From Casuarina equisetifolia (taxonomy: Eukaryota; Streptophyta; Magnoliopsida; Fagales; Casuarinaceae), in assembly GCA_028551475.1 (NCBI GenBank), contig CM052356.1, forward strand, positions 26,439,884 to 26,503,883: DNA of 64,000 nucleotides, in the 5' to 3' direction. Below the pieces are notes generated by a model. That model saw only the letters and a program-made list of their open reading frames with translations, did not search any database and had not been told where the DNA came from. Positions 22,995 to 44,431 of this stretch are shown here, piece after piece (the first letter of the stretch is position 1; each line of letters starts with the position of its first letter). A program made the translations under genes and the position numbers.

Positions 22995-24539
22995 ATGAAA
23001 CCGTCTGGCTTAAACCCACAACTACTCTCTCATCTACAGAGCTTGATTAGGAGCTTGCTTTACGAAATGAATGATACCAACAACAGCGCGAGGAAGAGAC
23101 GGAGAGAGGGTCAGGAGGATGGAGATAGTGATGAGGAGAGAAGACGCGAGAAGAAGAAAGATTTGAAGGGGATTCTCAGCACCTTGTTGCTTGAAGAGCA
23201 AGAAAAGCGCGACCAAGAAGAGCTCGACAGGGCCTCCAGGGAGGAGAAGTTGTTCTTCGATTCCAACCATAAGAGTAAGACGAAAGCCATGGTCGAGTAT
23301 TATTCTAATCTACAAGACTATTTCTCTGAAACCGAGGAACTGGAGCGGACCAAGCGAAAGAAATCCCGGCTCGTGAGCGGAGCGGTGGCCGTGGCTGTCG
23401 CGGATTCCGTCTCCCAGGGGCTCGAAAAGAGCGATAGTAAAGAAAAGCGTGGAGGCCAGAGCGGTGGTGCCGGTCACAATCGAAGATTGTGGGTCAAGGA
23501 CAGATCGAAAGCTTGGTGGGACGAGTGTAACAGCCCGGATTATCCCGAGGAGGATTTCAAGAAGGCCTTCAGAATGGGGAGGGCCACGTTCGATATGATA
23601 TGCGAGGAGCTCAATTCGGCGATCGCCAAAGAGGACACGACTCTCCGGAGCGCGATTCCAGTAAGCCAGAGGGTAGCCGTTTGTTTATGGAGGTTGGCCA
23701 CCGGTGATCCACTCCGCCTTGTGTCCAGAAAATTTGGCTTGGGCATATCCACTTGCCACAAGCTGGTTCTGGAGGTCTGTTCAGCGATTCGAACGGTGCT
23801 AATGCCCAAGTACTTGCAGTGGCCTGAGGAAAGCGCGTTAAGGAAGATCAAAGACGAATTCGAATCCATTTCGGGGATACCCAAAGTGGTGGGGTCTATG
23901 TATACAACGCATATACCCATCATTGCGCCCAAAATTAGCGTCGCTGCATATTTCAACAAGCGCCACACCGAGCGGAACCAGAAGACCTCATACTCGATCA
24001 CGGTCCAGGGAGTTGTGGACCCAAGAGGTGTGTTCACGGATGTCTGTATTGGTTGGCCTGGTTCGATGCCTGATGATCAGGTGCTTGAGAAGTCCGCGCT
24101 CTACCAACGAGCACACAGCGGCCTCCTCAAGGACGTCTGGATTGTTGGGGGTTCAGGGTACCCTTTGATGGACTGGGTTATGGTGCCTTATACGCATCCC
24201 AATCTGACTTGGCCACAGAACGCATTCAATGAGAAGATTGGAGAAATCCAAAAGGTAGCCAAGGACGCATTTGCGAGACTAAAGGCGAGGTGGGGTTGCT
24301 TGCAGAAGAGGACGGAGGTCAAACTCCAGGACTTGCCAGTGGTGCTCGGAGCCTGCTGTGTGCTGCACAACATCTGTGAAATGAGAAATGAAGACATGGA
24401 TCCGTCCCTACGGGTAGAGCTAGTTGATGACGAGATGGTCCCGGAGAACCCCGTGAGATCGGCAAGCTCCGGTAAGACTAGGGATGCCATTGCTCACAAT
24501 ATCTTGCACCATGGGATCGGGGGCACTCGCTTTGTGTAG
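22995..24539 (+). CDS. Domesticated PIF/Harbinger-type nuclease (ALP1-like family), probably catalytically inactive
   Basis: One uninterrupted 514-codon exon. Residues 1-150 are charged, with a likely nuclear signal (RKRRREGQ...RRREKKK, about 33-55). Residues about 160-270 form the helical HTH-like region (FRMGRATFDMICEEL, RKFGLGISTCHKLV). Residues about 295-465 are the DDE nuclease fold (TVQGVVDPRGVFTDVCIGWPG, RLKARWGCLQKRTEVKL, CCVLHNICE). Functional Harbinger nucleases have an Asp in GAIDGTHI; here it is GSMYTTHIP (Tyr303). The second Asp may be Asp361, and the third acidic site (ERxFG) reads AKDAFAR. No terminal inverted repeats or companion Myb-like gene flank it. It resembles Arabidopsis proteins such as At5g12010 (from memory). 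Related ALP1 proteins associate with Polycomb complexes, but this branch has no function I can state. Confidence 0.93.
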   Translation: MKPSGLNPQLLSHLQSLIRSLLYEMNDTNNSARKRRREGQEDGDSDEERRREKKKDLKGILSTLLLEEQEKRDQEELDRASREEKLFFDSNHKSKTKAMVEYYSNLQDYFSETEELERTKRKKSRLVSGAVAVAVADSVSQGLEKSDSKEKRGGQSGGAGHNRRLWVKDRSKAWWDECNSPDYPEEDFKKAFRMGRATFDMICEELNSAIAKEDTTLRSAIPVSQRVAVCLWRLATGDPLRLVSRKFGLGISTCHKLVLEVCSAIRTVLMPKYLQWPEESALRKIKDEFESISGIPKVVGSMYTTHIPIIAPKISVAAYFNKRHTERNQKTSYSITVQGVVDPRGVFTDVCIGWPGSMPDDQVLEKSALYQRAHSGLLKDVWIVGGSGYPLMDWVMVPYTHPNLTWPQNAFNEKIGEIQKVAKDAFARLKARWGCLQKRTEVKLQDLPVVLGACCVLHNICEMRNEDMDPSLRVELVDDEMVPENPVRSASSGKTRDAIAHNILHHGIGGTRFV

Positions 24540-26425
24540 CGGAAAGAGTGTTGTATTCTGAACCCCTGGGGTTGGGGATTCTTTGGCACATTCATTCTCG
24601 TAACTGTGTTATACAAGTCATTTCTCATTATTTTGATGAAGGGACTCTGTACAAGATAAAAATATGGTTTTCCATTCCCTAAACGGGGATGGCTGTAGTC
24701 TTTGTAGGCTTAAGTTATACTTGAAAGATCACAGAGACAAGTCGTCATCTAGGTTCCATACTTCCAATTACCAAATAAGAGATGAACAGAATCAAGCAAG
24801 TTGATATTCTTTTGCTTCCCACCATGGATTCTGAATCCTATTGTCCCAACTTTACTAGCATGTATAGCAAGATTTTTTTTTTTATAATTTTTTTATTGTA
24901 AGTTTGATGGTACAATGCTTCTTATATGCATTTCTGGTTTTGGTGACCCGAAACTTTGCTTCTCTCTCCTCGTTACTAGCAGATTCCTGCTTCTCGGATT
25001 CTATTAAAAAGCTGTTTCTCTAATGTGTAAAGAAAAAGATTCAAAAAAAAAAAAAACTCTTAACCCAATCTGGTTCTAGTTTTTCAAATGAGGAAAAGAC
25101 CCTGTTTGGAAGTGGGAAACTTTCTCTGCTTCATTGGTAAAACTGATACTCGGGAGTTTCAATAAGTTAGAATAGAAGATGATGATGCATGGTAGTCTTT
25201 TGGATTAAGATGTCCAGTGGGAAAGCAAACTTGGAGCTTGCATGGGTTGTCAGAGAACTGGCATGGTAGTTTGGGGTTACGTGTTCCGGAAGATAGTAGA
25301 CTTCTGATATATATTCAGCGTTGTCGACAAACAAGAGATGCTTGATGTGATTTGCTTTGAGCTTTGTCGATTAGTGCTGAAAAGCATGGGAATAATACTA
25401 TTATCAGCAAGTAGTGTGAAACAGGAACAATGGTTTGGGAAAGCCGCCGTGAAACGGGCTCTTGGCTGCTGTTTCTTTCCGGCATGCTTCACGTTCAAGA
25501 GAAGTGTGCACATTTTCCTCCACGAACCAGCTGCCAAATGCATTGGCATGCACCAGGCCGCAATCTGTGAAATTATATCCCTCATTGACGTGGTCTAACT
25601 ATAAGAATATTGCATGCTACGAGTCTGAACGCACCATGAAATTCCAACAAAAGGTGAATCCGCTGGAGGCTGATCATCTTCATCAAACCATTTCCCACTG
25701 GTTAAACATTGTATTTCAAACACCCCCCAATTATTTAACATGGAATGTTCCTAGTCGTCTTGTCGTCACGGGTGTCAGTCACCTATGGCCGCAACCTCCT
25801 CCTAATTAGCATTACACGGACACAAAACCATCTTCATGCTGCTCACGACCTTTAAACATCAAATCGAAAAGATAGCAAGCCTATAGCCCTAGGCCGATAT
25901 GATGAATGTGATCTAAGATATATTATTATCTTTTTCCCATCATTTTCATCTAAACGTGGTGAACTTTCTTCAAAGTAGGATGGACAAAAAAGACACAACC
26001 TTCATTTTGGAGATTAGCTTAGTCCTCTTTATCGATGATAACCTTTCTCGATTTCCAATGGGCGTAAACCATTGGGCAAGGAACAACTTAGCAATCAACC
26101 GACATCAGCTAAAAGAAGTTGGTGCTATCCAACAAGAAGTACTACTTTTGCTTGCTTTCTAATATTCGGCATCTGTCAATTTGGCTGAGCAATTGACTTC
26201 AAATAATGGCTTATGGTTCAACGAAAGGGTCAATATGTTGAATTACATCCCTATTTTGATTATTCCATGCTATGTCAAGTTTCATTTACTATTTGCCCAT
26301 ATTTATTTTTTTTATTTAATGAACAATATTTCCATGTTCATTAAACGAGTGGAACTCCATTAGGATAATTATCTCGTCATTTTCTTTCATTTTTTGGTTC
26401 TTATTACTCACCTTTCATCTTTGAC
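24540..26425. other. Intergenic, 3' flank of the PIF-derived gene
   Basis: A 3' UTR is likely to about 24660. The rest is AT-rich with T and A homopolymer runs (24875-24890, 25038-25055). The open frames at 25277-25809 overlap on both strands and show no domain. Confidence 0.5.
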
Positions 26426-26799
26426 AAATGTGTTGAAGATGAGTGTTGTCCCACATTGGAAATGAGAAGATGAGCCTATAGTCTTATAAGTAATGAGAAT
26501 TTTCTATCTAATACCTTAAGGTTTTAAGATGAATCCTTAAGGTTTTAAGATGAATCCTCACACTCTAATATGGTATCAAAGTCAAGGATGAACCTTCGCT
26601 TCATAAACCCTCATACCCCAAAATTAGGCTTCAGTACACTTGCAATGCTTATGTCAGCATAGAAGTGAGGCAGAGTGTTGAATGTGAGTGTTGTCCCACA
26701 TTGAAAGTAAGAAGATGAACATGTGGTCTTATAAGTAATGAGAATTCTCTACCTAATACTTAAAAGTTTTGAGATGGACCCTTACACTCTAATAAAATG
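26426..26799 (+). mobile_element. TRIM (terminal-repeat retrotransposon in miniature), complete, with TSD AAATG
   Basis: 5' LTR at 26431-26570 and 3' LTR at 26676-26794. Both begin TGTTGAA..GAGTGTTGTCCCACATTG and end ACTCTAATA. Directly after the 5' LTR is TGGTATCAAAGTC (26571-26583), a primer-binding site for initiator methionine tRNA. Directly before the 3' LTR is a purine-rich tract (about 26660-26675). The element is flanked by AAATG at 26426-26430 and 26795-26799. It is only 364 bp with no coding sequence, so it is non-autonomous. The 5' LTR is longer, mainly because of a roughly 20-bp internal tandem duplication (CCTTAAGGTTTTAAGATGAAT). This is not Cassandra, as no 5S-like sequence is seen. 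Confidence 0.92.
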
Positions 26800-26848
26800 A
26801 ACATCTACTTTAAAAGGACCATGTAATATCTTTTCTTCCTATAAATAT

Positions 26849-26884
26849 GGTCATGTACTCTATAAAAAAATATAGAGTATGACC
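26849..26884. repeat. Hairpin-forming inverted repeat
   Basis: GGTCATGTACTCTATA (26849-26864) pairs with TATAGAGTATGACC (26871-26884) apart from a 2-nt bulge, across a loop of A residues. It lies just after the TRIM. Confidence 0.8.
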
Positions 26885-28503
26885 AAATTGAATTCCACTA
26901 TGTATAGTGAATTTGGTCACCAAATAGTTTCTGAATGGAAAAAAAGTAATTGAAATGCTCACCAACTATAATGATTTTTGTCGGAGCATATGGTTTTGGA
27001 AATCTCAAAGATCTATAAACTATTTGGTGACCGGGTCGGGTTCGGGTCTAGTTCTTTGGAGTTCCAAGGAAGCGCTTGCCGACTTCCATTGGTTATGATT
27101 GCAGAGGAGACACTGCTCGAAACCCTATTGGTCAAAAGGGTCAACTGCATGGGATACATAAAGTTACTATTAGTTAAGCCACTGGCACCGGCCTACATAC
27201 ATCTAGAACCATTTAATTAAGATATATTATAAGTAAGCTATATGATTATAATATGCTATTCATAATTTTTTAATAGAATATTTTTGTGACTAAAATGGAG
27301 AAACTGCATAATTTCATAAAGTCTTGCCTGGTGTTTTGCCCAAGTAAAAAGGGCCTTGTTGAAGGCCAGGGAATGATAGAGCAGGGTCAATCGATTCCAG
27401 ACAAAATGATATCTCAGGGTCTCCAAACCAAAGAGAAAAATGGTCGTCGTTTTGTGCATTACTGATATATGCACTAGTCTGATGGGTTCCTCAATGTGAA
27501 ACTCTTTCTGATCACCAACCCTGTTGACCCAAAAGCGGATTCCATTAGAGTCTTACTGAGTAGACGCCACCCAAGCTGCCTCAATTAGCAATCAAAGTGG
27601 CTCTCCAAGAGACCTGCTGTGTCTTGTTGACAAAAGCGATATAAACATGTCCCCTTTGGTTTACACTTTCAACGTTGTGGACCCTATCTCCTCCATTTTG
27701 TCCGTTAACTTTAATAAGAAGCAAAGTTAAGATGATGGTAAATGCTTCCCTTCTCTTATAACTTAACTTCAAAGATCCAATAAGCTTTCTTATATTGTAT
27801 TAGAACCTAAGTTTTAGAAACATCTTTTCATTATCTCCTAAAAATTGAGGTCTATGTCCATTCCTTATAAGTTAAATTTTAAAAGGAAAATAAATTTGTT
27901 AACATAATATCAAAACTCATATTTGGGAAACAATATTTTACAATCCACATAAATTGAGAAGAAATTATTAAAATCTTAGTTAAGAATTCCTGTGTGTATG
28001 ATCAGATCTTAAGGAAGAATAAACACTTTCTAAGGTGAGACAACACTGCCAGTCTCCTCAGATCATCATTATCTTAAACTGCTGCAATACCAGCTACTGG
28101 CACTGGTCTATTGCGATTATCTGCTGGAAAGGAGCAAGAAAAAATCTCTGGGAAGGAGATAAAAACACAACGTAATATCGAATTTGCAAAATTTCTTTTT
28201 CAAGTACCACGCTGTTGAAACAATAAGAAGTAAATACCTCGCAGAGCATTTTAACTCGGAGGCTTTAATGAATACAATTTAGCCAAATTGTCAAGAACAT
28301 GGAGCTGACTATCCTACAAGAAGCTGCTAAGATTTACATAGCCAGAGCTCAGCATGGTGTACAACAAGATTTGAAATAGCAAGAGTTCTAGAATGGTAAA
28401 TACAGACAGCTATTCTTTGTAAGCCACAGGCCCAGGTGAAAAACAAGTGGGCAAACTTATGCTGGATAATATTGTACACCGTACAGTGAGGATGAGGAAC
28501 CCA
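26885..28503. other. Intergenic, 3' side of the HAB1-like gene
   Basis: AT-rich with no recognised gene. A perfect 16-bp inverted repeat (26915-26930 with 27017-27032) lies at its left end. The last few hundred bases (about 28250-28503) are the likely 3' UTR of the minus-strand PP2C gene. The short frames at 26978-27772 lack known domains. Confidence 0.5.
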
Positions 28504-31500
28504 TCATGTTTTGCTTTTGAATTTCCTTTGAGCTTTCAGATCTACGACGATCACAGTGATGTTGTCCTTGCTTCCTTTCTGAATTGCACGACTCGATAGG
28601 AGTTCGGCTGCTGCTTGCGCTGCAGGATCAATTCCCTCTCCTCTGATAGAGGGAAGTGTAATCCCATTCCTTTTGTGCCAGAGAAGTATTCTCTTCCGAG
28701 CCAGTTCACACACCTCTTCATTGGTCATGACATCCCATAACCCATCACTGGCTAAAATAAGGCATTCATCATCTTTTGTCCGAGGGAGAAAACTCACTTC
28801 TGGTTCCGGAATTATCCATGGTTTCAAATACCTATCGCCTGAAATACACAAGAATTTCAGACAAACTTGATTGTAACATTACGTCAAGAGAATGGATTTC
28901 CTACTATATGTCTGCTAAATAAAATGAAAGCACATAACATGAGAAATTGACATCACAGAAACATCGTAAAGTCCTTCAATGCTGAGAGATATTATCATTT
29001 TTCCAGACAGTACTGGTCAACTGTAATCTACAAAGTTTGATGTTATATAATTCCAAGGAAGAAGAATAGGCAACTGTAAGTTCCTGGCTAATGACCGTTA
29101 CAACAGCACAAGAAACTGAACAACCAAGAATCCCGCAAATGTTTTGCACAAGTAAATCACTGAAGTTCCGTTTCAGAGAACTACAAATGTCCCTTACAAG
29201 TATAATCAATCCTTTGTGGGGTGTGTTAGTTGATGTTCCCTCAAAAATGGATTTCACGAACTTGACTAGTGCCATAGGGAAGGAATATTTGATGAATGAT
29301 GATAGGCTTATAAAAGCTAATCTCATTGTGTTATTCGAAAGGGCTGCATATTGATTCTCAATCAAAAGTGAAGTTAGCATGTGAGGTCCAACCTACACCC
29401 ATCTGAATAGAATAAATAGTACACCGAAAAGATTTCTTGATATTACATATTTCCATGTCACCATTTTATGATGAGAACTTCCAAAAGAGTGAAAAATGAA
29501 GAAATATTTCAATTGCCATTTTTTGCCATCGTCAATTCCAAATGCACCTTGATGTACTTACAACAGATCCTTAATAGAATTTTCTGAATGGCGAGTTGGC
29601 ATGATAGACTCTTAAGATGGGATTTGACTTTTAAGTTGTAACTTGGGGATTTCAAAGTGTTTATTTCTCTTGTTTGGTTCAAAATTTGAGTCAGCAGAAA
29701 AAGTATCCACTCTTACACTATCACCAAACCCTTAAAAATGACACCACTCGTGCCTTGACTAATACTAGCACCATCACAACACTCATTCCTTTCAACATAA
29801 TCATCATCACTGCAATTATTACAATACCCTCGTACTCTCGTCTCTTAATTCCGAAATACATTACCCAAACAAATGAGACAGTGCACAAACTTAAATAATA
29901 GCATCCTTTTAGGACATTTTTATTAGTAAATGGCCAGATGATTTTATACAACAGAGTTCATCAGGGTAAAACAGATGTTCGATACACTTTCTGGAACTCT
30001 ACAAACTTGGAATCTCTTAACTACAACGCAAACATTGCCTCATATAATAAATAATTAAAGTGAACCTGTTACATAAGCACCTTAAATTTGATCTAATCAT
30101 CCTGAAATCGGCCTAAATCCTATCAGAATTCTAACCTAGAACTTAGATGAAGCTAAAACCTAAGGGAGCACCAAGAAACTGCTCTAAAGCTCAAAAGCTA
30201 GGAATGTATTGTTCAATTTGCTTGGTCACATGATAACAATCTGAAGAAAATATAGGGAGGACTTCTCTCAGATCCTTGTCACAAAACTTTGGTCACTCCA
30301 TTCTGATATTCATTTAGTAACAATTTACAGAACTAATTAAACGGGCCTGAAACATATTATGTGGAAACTATTTGCACCCCAGCTTTCAGTAACTCTTTAA
30401 TCTTACTGCCTTAAAACTACCCGTAGAAACATTGAGGCAACAACATGACTACAGAAAAACACAACAAATCCATAAACATGTAAATGCAACAGAACTAGCA
30501 GTCTCATATCATATATAAATTACTTAAATTTGACTACTTATTACTATCATCTTTGTGAAGACAAATCCGTCAGATGATAATCACTGGACAGTATGGAAAA
30601 CTTTTCACAACTGGATGTGGTCATCATACACTTGTGACGTTTTGTGTTAGAAACCAGGCCATAACAAATCCGTTGACTAAATAAACTCCCGATAAGGAAA
30701 GCAACTACGGAGAAAACTCAGTCCAGAGCATGCAAGTGAACAGGGGAAACATGGGGAAGAAGTACACACCAATAGACCTTGACATTGCAAGAACTCCAAA
30801 CACACGATGCCCATTCCATTGTATGACCTTCCCTCCAGCTGCCTCAATTCTTGCATATTCATCTTCTCGATTTGGCTGAAACAACATCAACAGAAAAGTA
30901 TTAGAAATGAAATTTAGTTTCCTATAATCAACTAACATATAGATGTAAAACTACTGTGAACAGCTCTTTACTTTGTGATCAACTGACAATGCCATAGGTT
31001 CTTTCCCACGACATAGAACAGCTCTTGAATCTCCACAGTTTGCTACAATGATGTGTGATGAGCAAATAAGGGCAACCACTGCAGTAGAACCCACAGTTTC
31101 TGGAGCGACAGGCTCAAGACTAGCTTTCCCTCCAACTTCGTTGTCAACCTTAACAAAACAATCGGTGAATGCTTTTTTCCACTGTTCTTCGCAATTGCCT
31201 TTGATACTTCCTTCAATTACGCCTCCCTTAACCAATTCTATCTCCTCAGCCAAAGCCATATGGACACGATCACGGCAATAGTTTGCAACCTGAACAATAC
31301 GTAACCCATGAAATTACTTGGCAGAAAGACATGGAAAAGGCTCAATGGTAAATAAAGCACTAGAAGAGAACCAACAAAGAGGAAGATAAAATAAAACGGA
31401 ACCTGAGAGCCCCCGTGGCCATCATAGACTCCAAAGAAATGAACAGTCTGAAGAGGTAAAAAATTAGTCATGCCGTCAAGTACACGGTTACCGACTAGCA

Positions 31501-32290
31501 TTTGAATAGGAATCTTCAGAAAACGAGGACGAGCAGCAACTGCATCTTCCATCTCAGGTCTTCTTCCACACATGGATGTAAAACCCCAAAGCGGTACATA
31601 ATCCACCTCAAAAACACTGCGACCGCATGTTCCACTGGCTACTCTTTCCAAAGGCAACTGAATAACTGCGGATGCCCTCCGATCAGAGCCGTCGCCAATC
31701 TCTACCTCAAGACTCACAGCCACGGCAACAGGATCGCTTGCGATCACTGTCTCATCGTTTGGTTCCTCCAAGTCGCCGGCCGTAGCACCAATACTAACAA
31801 TGCATAAACTCTTCTCAGTTTCTAAGGAACTCCGTGGTCCTACATCAGAAGAAGTGTCAAGAGCCAAGATTTCCTCCCCACACAAGCTACTGCTCTCACT
31901 CGTGACAGAAAGAGAACAAGAGCTATCAACGATCCGGTCACCTTCTAATGATAAGGAATCATCTTCGTCGCTTTCTGGAGCTACTCTCAAATCATTCCCA
32001 GCAACGCAATTGTTTTCACTACGAGCTAACACGTCCGAGGTAGGAGCTTCTCCTCCCCTGGCTTCCTTCGACACGTTAGCCACCGAAATCCTAACTTCAT
32101 TCGCCAAATCCTCACTACTAGCAGCAACGGTCTCAGTGGAAGCCTTCGTTGCAGAATCTGAAAACAAAACCCCCTCGTCCGCCATTAGCTTAAGTTTAGC
32201 AATATCTATGTGTGTAGTAATTGTTTGGTTATCACAGAGTGAGTTACCTACTCCAAATGGCACCGCCACCGCCGGAGACATCTCCTCCAT
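28504..32290 (-). CDS. HAB1: Clade A protein phosphatase 2C, HAB1/HAB2-like (ABA co-receptor)
   Basis: Four exons (minus): 32290-31403, 31289-30972, 30875-30770, 28838-28504. They join in frame to 548 aa; the last intron is about 1.9 kb. The start [10 protein letters not shown] matches the HAB1-type N-terminus, followed by a variable region of about 230 residues. The catalytic domain has [30 protein letters not shown] (metal-binding Asp), [40 protein letters not shown] and [11 protein letters not shown]. Clade A PP2Cs dephosphorylate SnRK2 kinases, and ABA-bound PYR/PYL receptors block them. The Trp needed for that lock is present (VIQWNGHRV). The HAB1-like assignment within the clade (rather than ABI1) rests on the N-terminus. 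Confidence 0.95.
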
Positions 32291-32967
32291 CAATATCACT
32301 ATCCAGGTAGTACAAAAAGTTGCCCCCCAAACCCTTTAAAGTCACACGGCCTGTCATTTTTCAACTGATTTATCACCTTCTTTACAAATTGAGGCTGCTC
32401 TTTGAAATGGAATTGGGATGGTGGGTTTCAACGACCCATTTCCCATGTCAAGAAAATCAATTGAGACCAGCAGAGGAAGCAAACTTCAGGTGATGCAACT
32501 GTAAGTTGAGCTAAAAAAGGGTGGTGAAAGGGAAATGGGTAATCAGATCTGGTCAACAACACTGAAACCCAACTTCCGCAAATAGTACTAGTGACCCAAA
32601 ATGGATGGCATACGCCTGTTTAGACCTTATCAACTTCTTCTCTGGTACCTTCCCTATCTACCTTCATCAACTACAATGACAGAGAAATAACCACAAAAAA
32701 AAAAGACTTTAAATGGATACACACAAAAACCAGAAGGATAAAAAGAAGGGAACTACAATTCTTGTAACAGAATTAAATTAAGTTTGGATTCAACTCCTTA
32801 TCCCTGACACAAGAAATATTGGGAAAAGGAAGGTCATGAAAAAGAACCAAAGAAAAGCTGAGTCCCAAGAATCATAGGTAAACCCTAAAAAGAAGATCCC
32901 TTTTTGCTCATAAGACCTGAGTTCCCTGGATCTGAGGCAACACATCCCAGCCTCTTGTTCTTTAGCC

Positions 32968-33002
<35 letters not shown>

Positions 33003-34663
33003 AATTATGAGAAACAATCTAGAAGAGAAGCTAAAAGAAGGGATACAAGGGGCCACTATCTAATTTGTCAACTCAAGAGGCTTCTCTTACCCCCGCTCTG
33101 TCTCTTTCCTATCTCCTTCTTCGGTTGCTTCTTTCTTTCTTATTTCTCACTTCCAGAGACTTTTAGCATCTAGTACCCATCAGAGAAAAAGCAAAAAGAA
33201 AAGGACTCTTAACATCTGAAAGCCATGGAACGAATAAAAAACTCCACAAATATCGGGACGGGATGGTTGCTCACCGTTGAAAATAACAACTCAAAGCGAT
33301 TTCCATACTTTGTATAAATGTTTATTTGGTGTGTAGAAACTTGGAAGAGCAAGAAAGGGAGTGGAGAAGAAAGAGGACGAAGTAGAAGAAGTAAGTAAAT
33401 GTATTGAAGACAAAGCAAACGGAAAAGGCAAGTCAGAGAGTGTGGTGGGTGCGTGACGGGAGAGGGAGAGATGGACAGATGTCGAATCTTCAACGGCATA
33501 TTAAAGCATCTCCACCCATTGCGCGCTCCTGCCCTTTTCGTTCTCCAATCCCCAACTTCCCCCGAAAGGGACTTTTCCTCCATGCATAACCCACCTTCAA
33601 CTCTGCTTTCATTCTGAAATTTTGCACTTCATGTATTCCATGCCCTGCTTCGTATAAATTTTCTAATTGGTTTGAGGTTGCTTGCCAAACAAAAATAGCA
33701 TAGATCTTCTTGAATTTAAACACTTCAATGCATGGGAGTTACACTTTATTACATTGCATTGGCTAACTAGAAGTCTCCAGAACTCCATGGATCATGCTTT
33801 TAAATTGGAAAAACAATGAGCTTTAATAGTCTCAGTGAGTTCCTTTTTCTGCCCTCTTCCGTTGCTTTGGAAGTGCACGATCTTTGCTAATATATACAAG
33901 GAAGAAAGAATGTCACCATAACTGTAGTTCTAGACGTGGAAGTAAAACTTAAGTTTATGGTCTCTTATCATCCACTTTACCTTGTTCGTCAATCAAACTA
34001 ATTCACGTTAAAAAATTATTAAGAAAGTTCATTTCTTCTTTACAAAGGAAAGATTAAGATTTAGGTAATATAATTCTTTGTTCTTAACAAAAACCAGATC
34101 TACAGATTAAATTTATCAATAAGTGCCTAATTCAATTGAAAATAATTACTGCTCGAAACTTTTTAGGTTTGGTATTGATGCATGTATAAGTGTGTGTTTA
34201 TAAAAAATAAAAATAGAAAGTCAAATTTTAGAAAAGGGCATAAAACAATTTGATAGCTCAAGAATCATAGACCGAGGTAATAATAAGTTTTAGTATTTAA
34301 TCCGTCGACTTTTCTCGTCAGAACTTACATATAGAAAAAGTGAATCGTTTCTTCAACACGTCTATTGAAGTTTCACGGTAACAATTAGAATTAGACCAGA
34401 AACTACCACTAGAGAAAGGCAGAAGGAAAGTATACCACTGCCAACCTGGGCAGCCATGATACAAGCTCCAGAGCTCTCTGCCCTGAATATACAAATCATT
34501 TCTGCTAAAATCTCATTTTGGAATCCCAACTGCTAAGAAGCGCTTCGAAGGCTGCTCTACAATTTGATGGTGGTTACGGAGATTGCATGCGGATATAGGG
34601 ATGCAGGAGGCTCATGCAAGATCCAGATGACGGACTTTTCCTTTGTCACTACGATATTTTCTT
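32291..34663. other. Upstream region of HAB1-like gene and 3' flank of NDR kinase
   Basis: The minus-strand PP2C promoter and 5' leader lie to the right of 32290 and include a (CT)n tract at 32970-32998. The centre (33600-34400) is AT-rich with no gene. The NDR 3' UTR is expected just below 34664. The open frames at 32904-33173 and 33209-33583 lack recognised domains. A 5' UTR intron is possible but cannot be decided here. Confidence 0.5.
32970..32998. repeat. (CT)n tract upstream of the HAB1-like gene
   Basis: A 29-bp TC dinucleotide run about 680 bp upstream of the HAB1-like start codon. On the gene's strand it reads as (GA)n. It may be part of the 5' leader. Confidence 0.9.

Positions 34664-44397
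<9,734 letters not shown>

Positions 44398-44431
<34 letters not shown>

Noticed and set aside
23034..24490. Minus-strand and alternate-frame open readings across 22995-24539
   Set aside because: They are shadows of the single-exon PIF-derived gene with no domains of their own.
31502..32339. Plus-strand open frames of 101 and 179 codons
   Set aside because: They are antisense to exon 1 of the HAB1-like gene with no recognisable motif.
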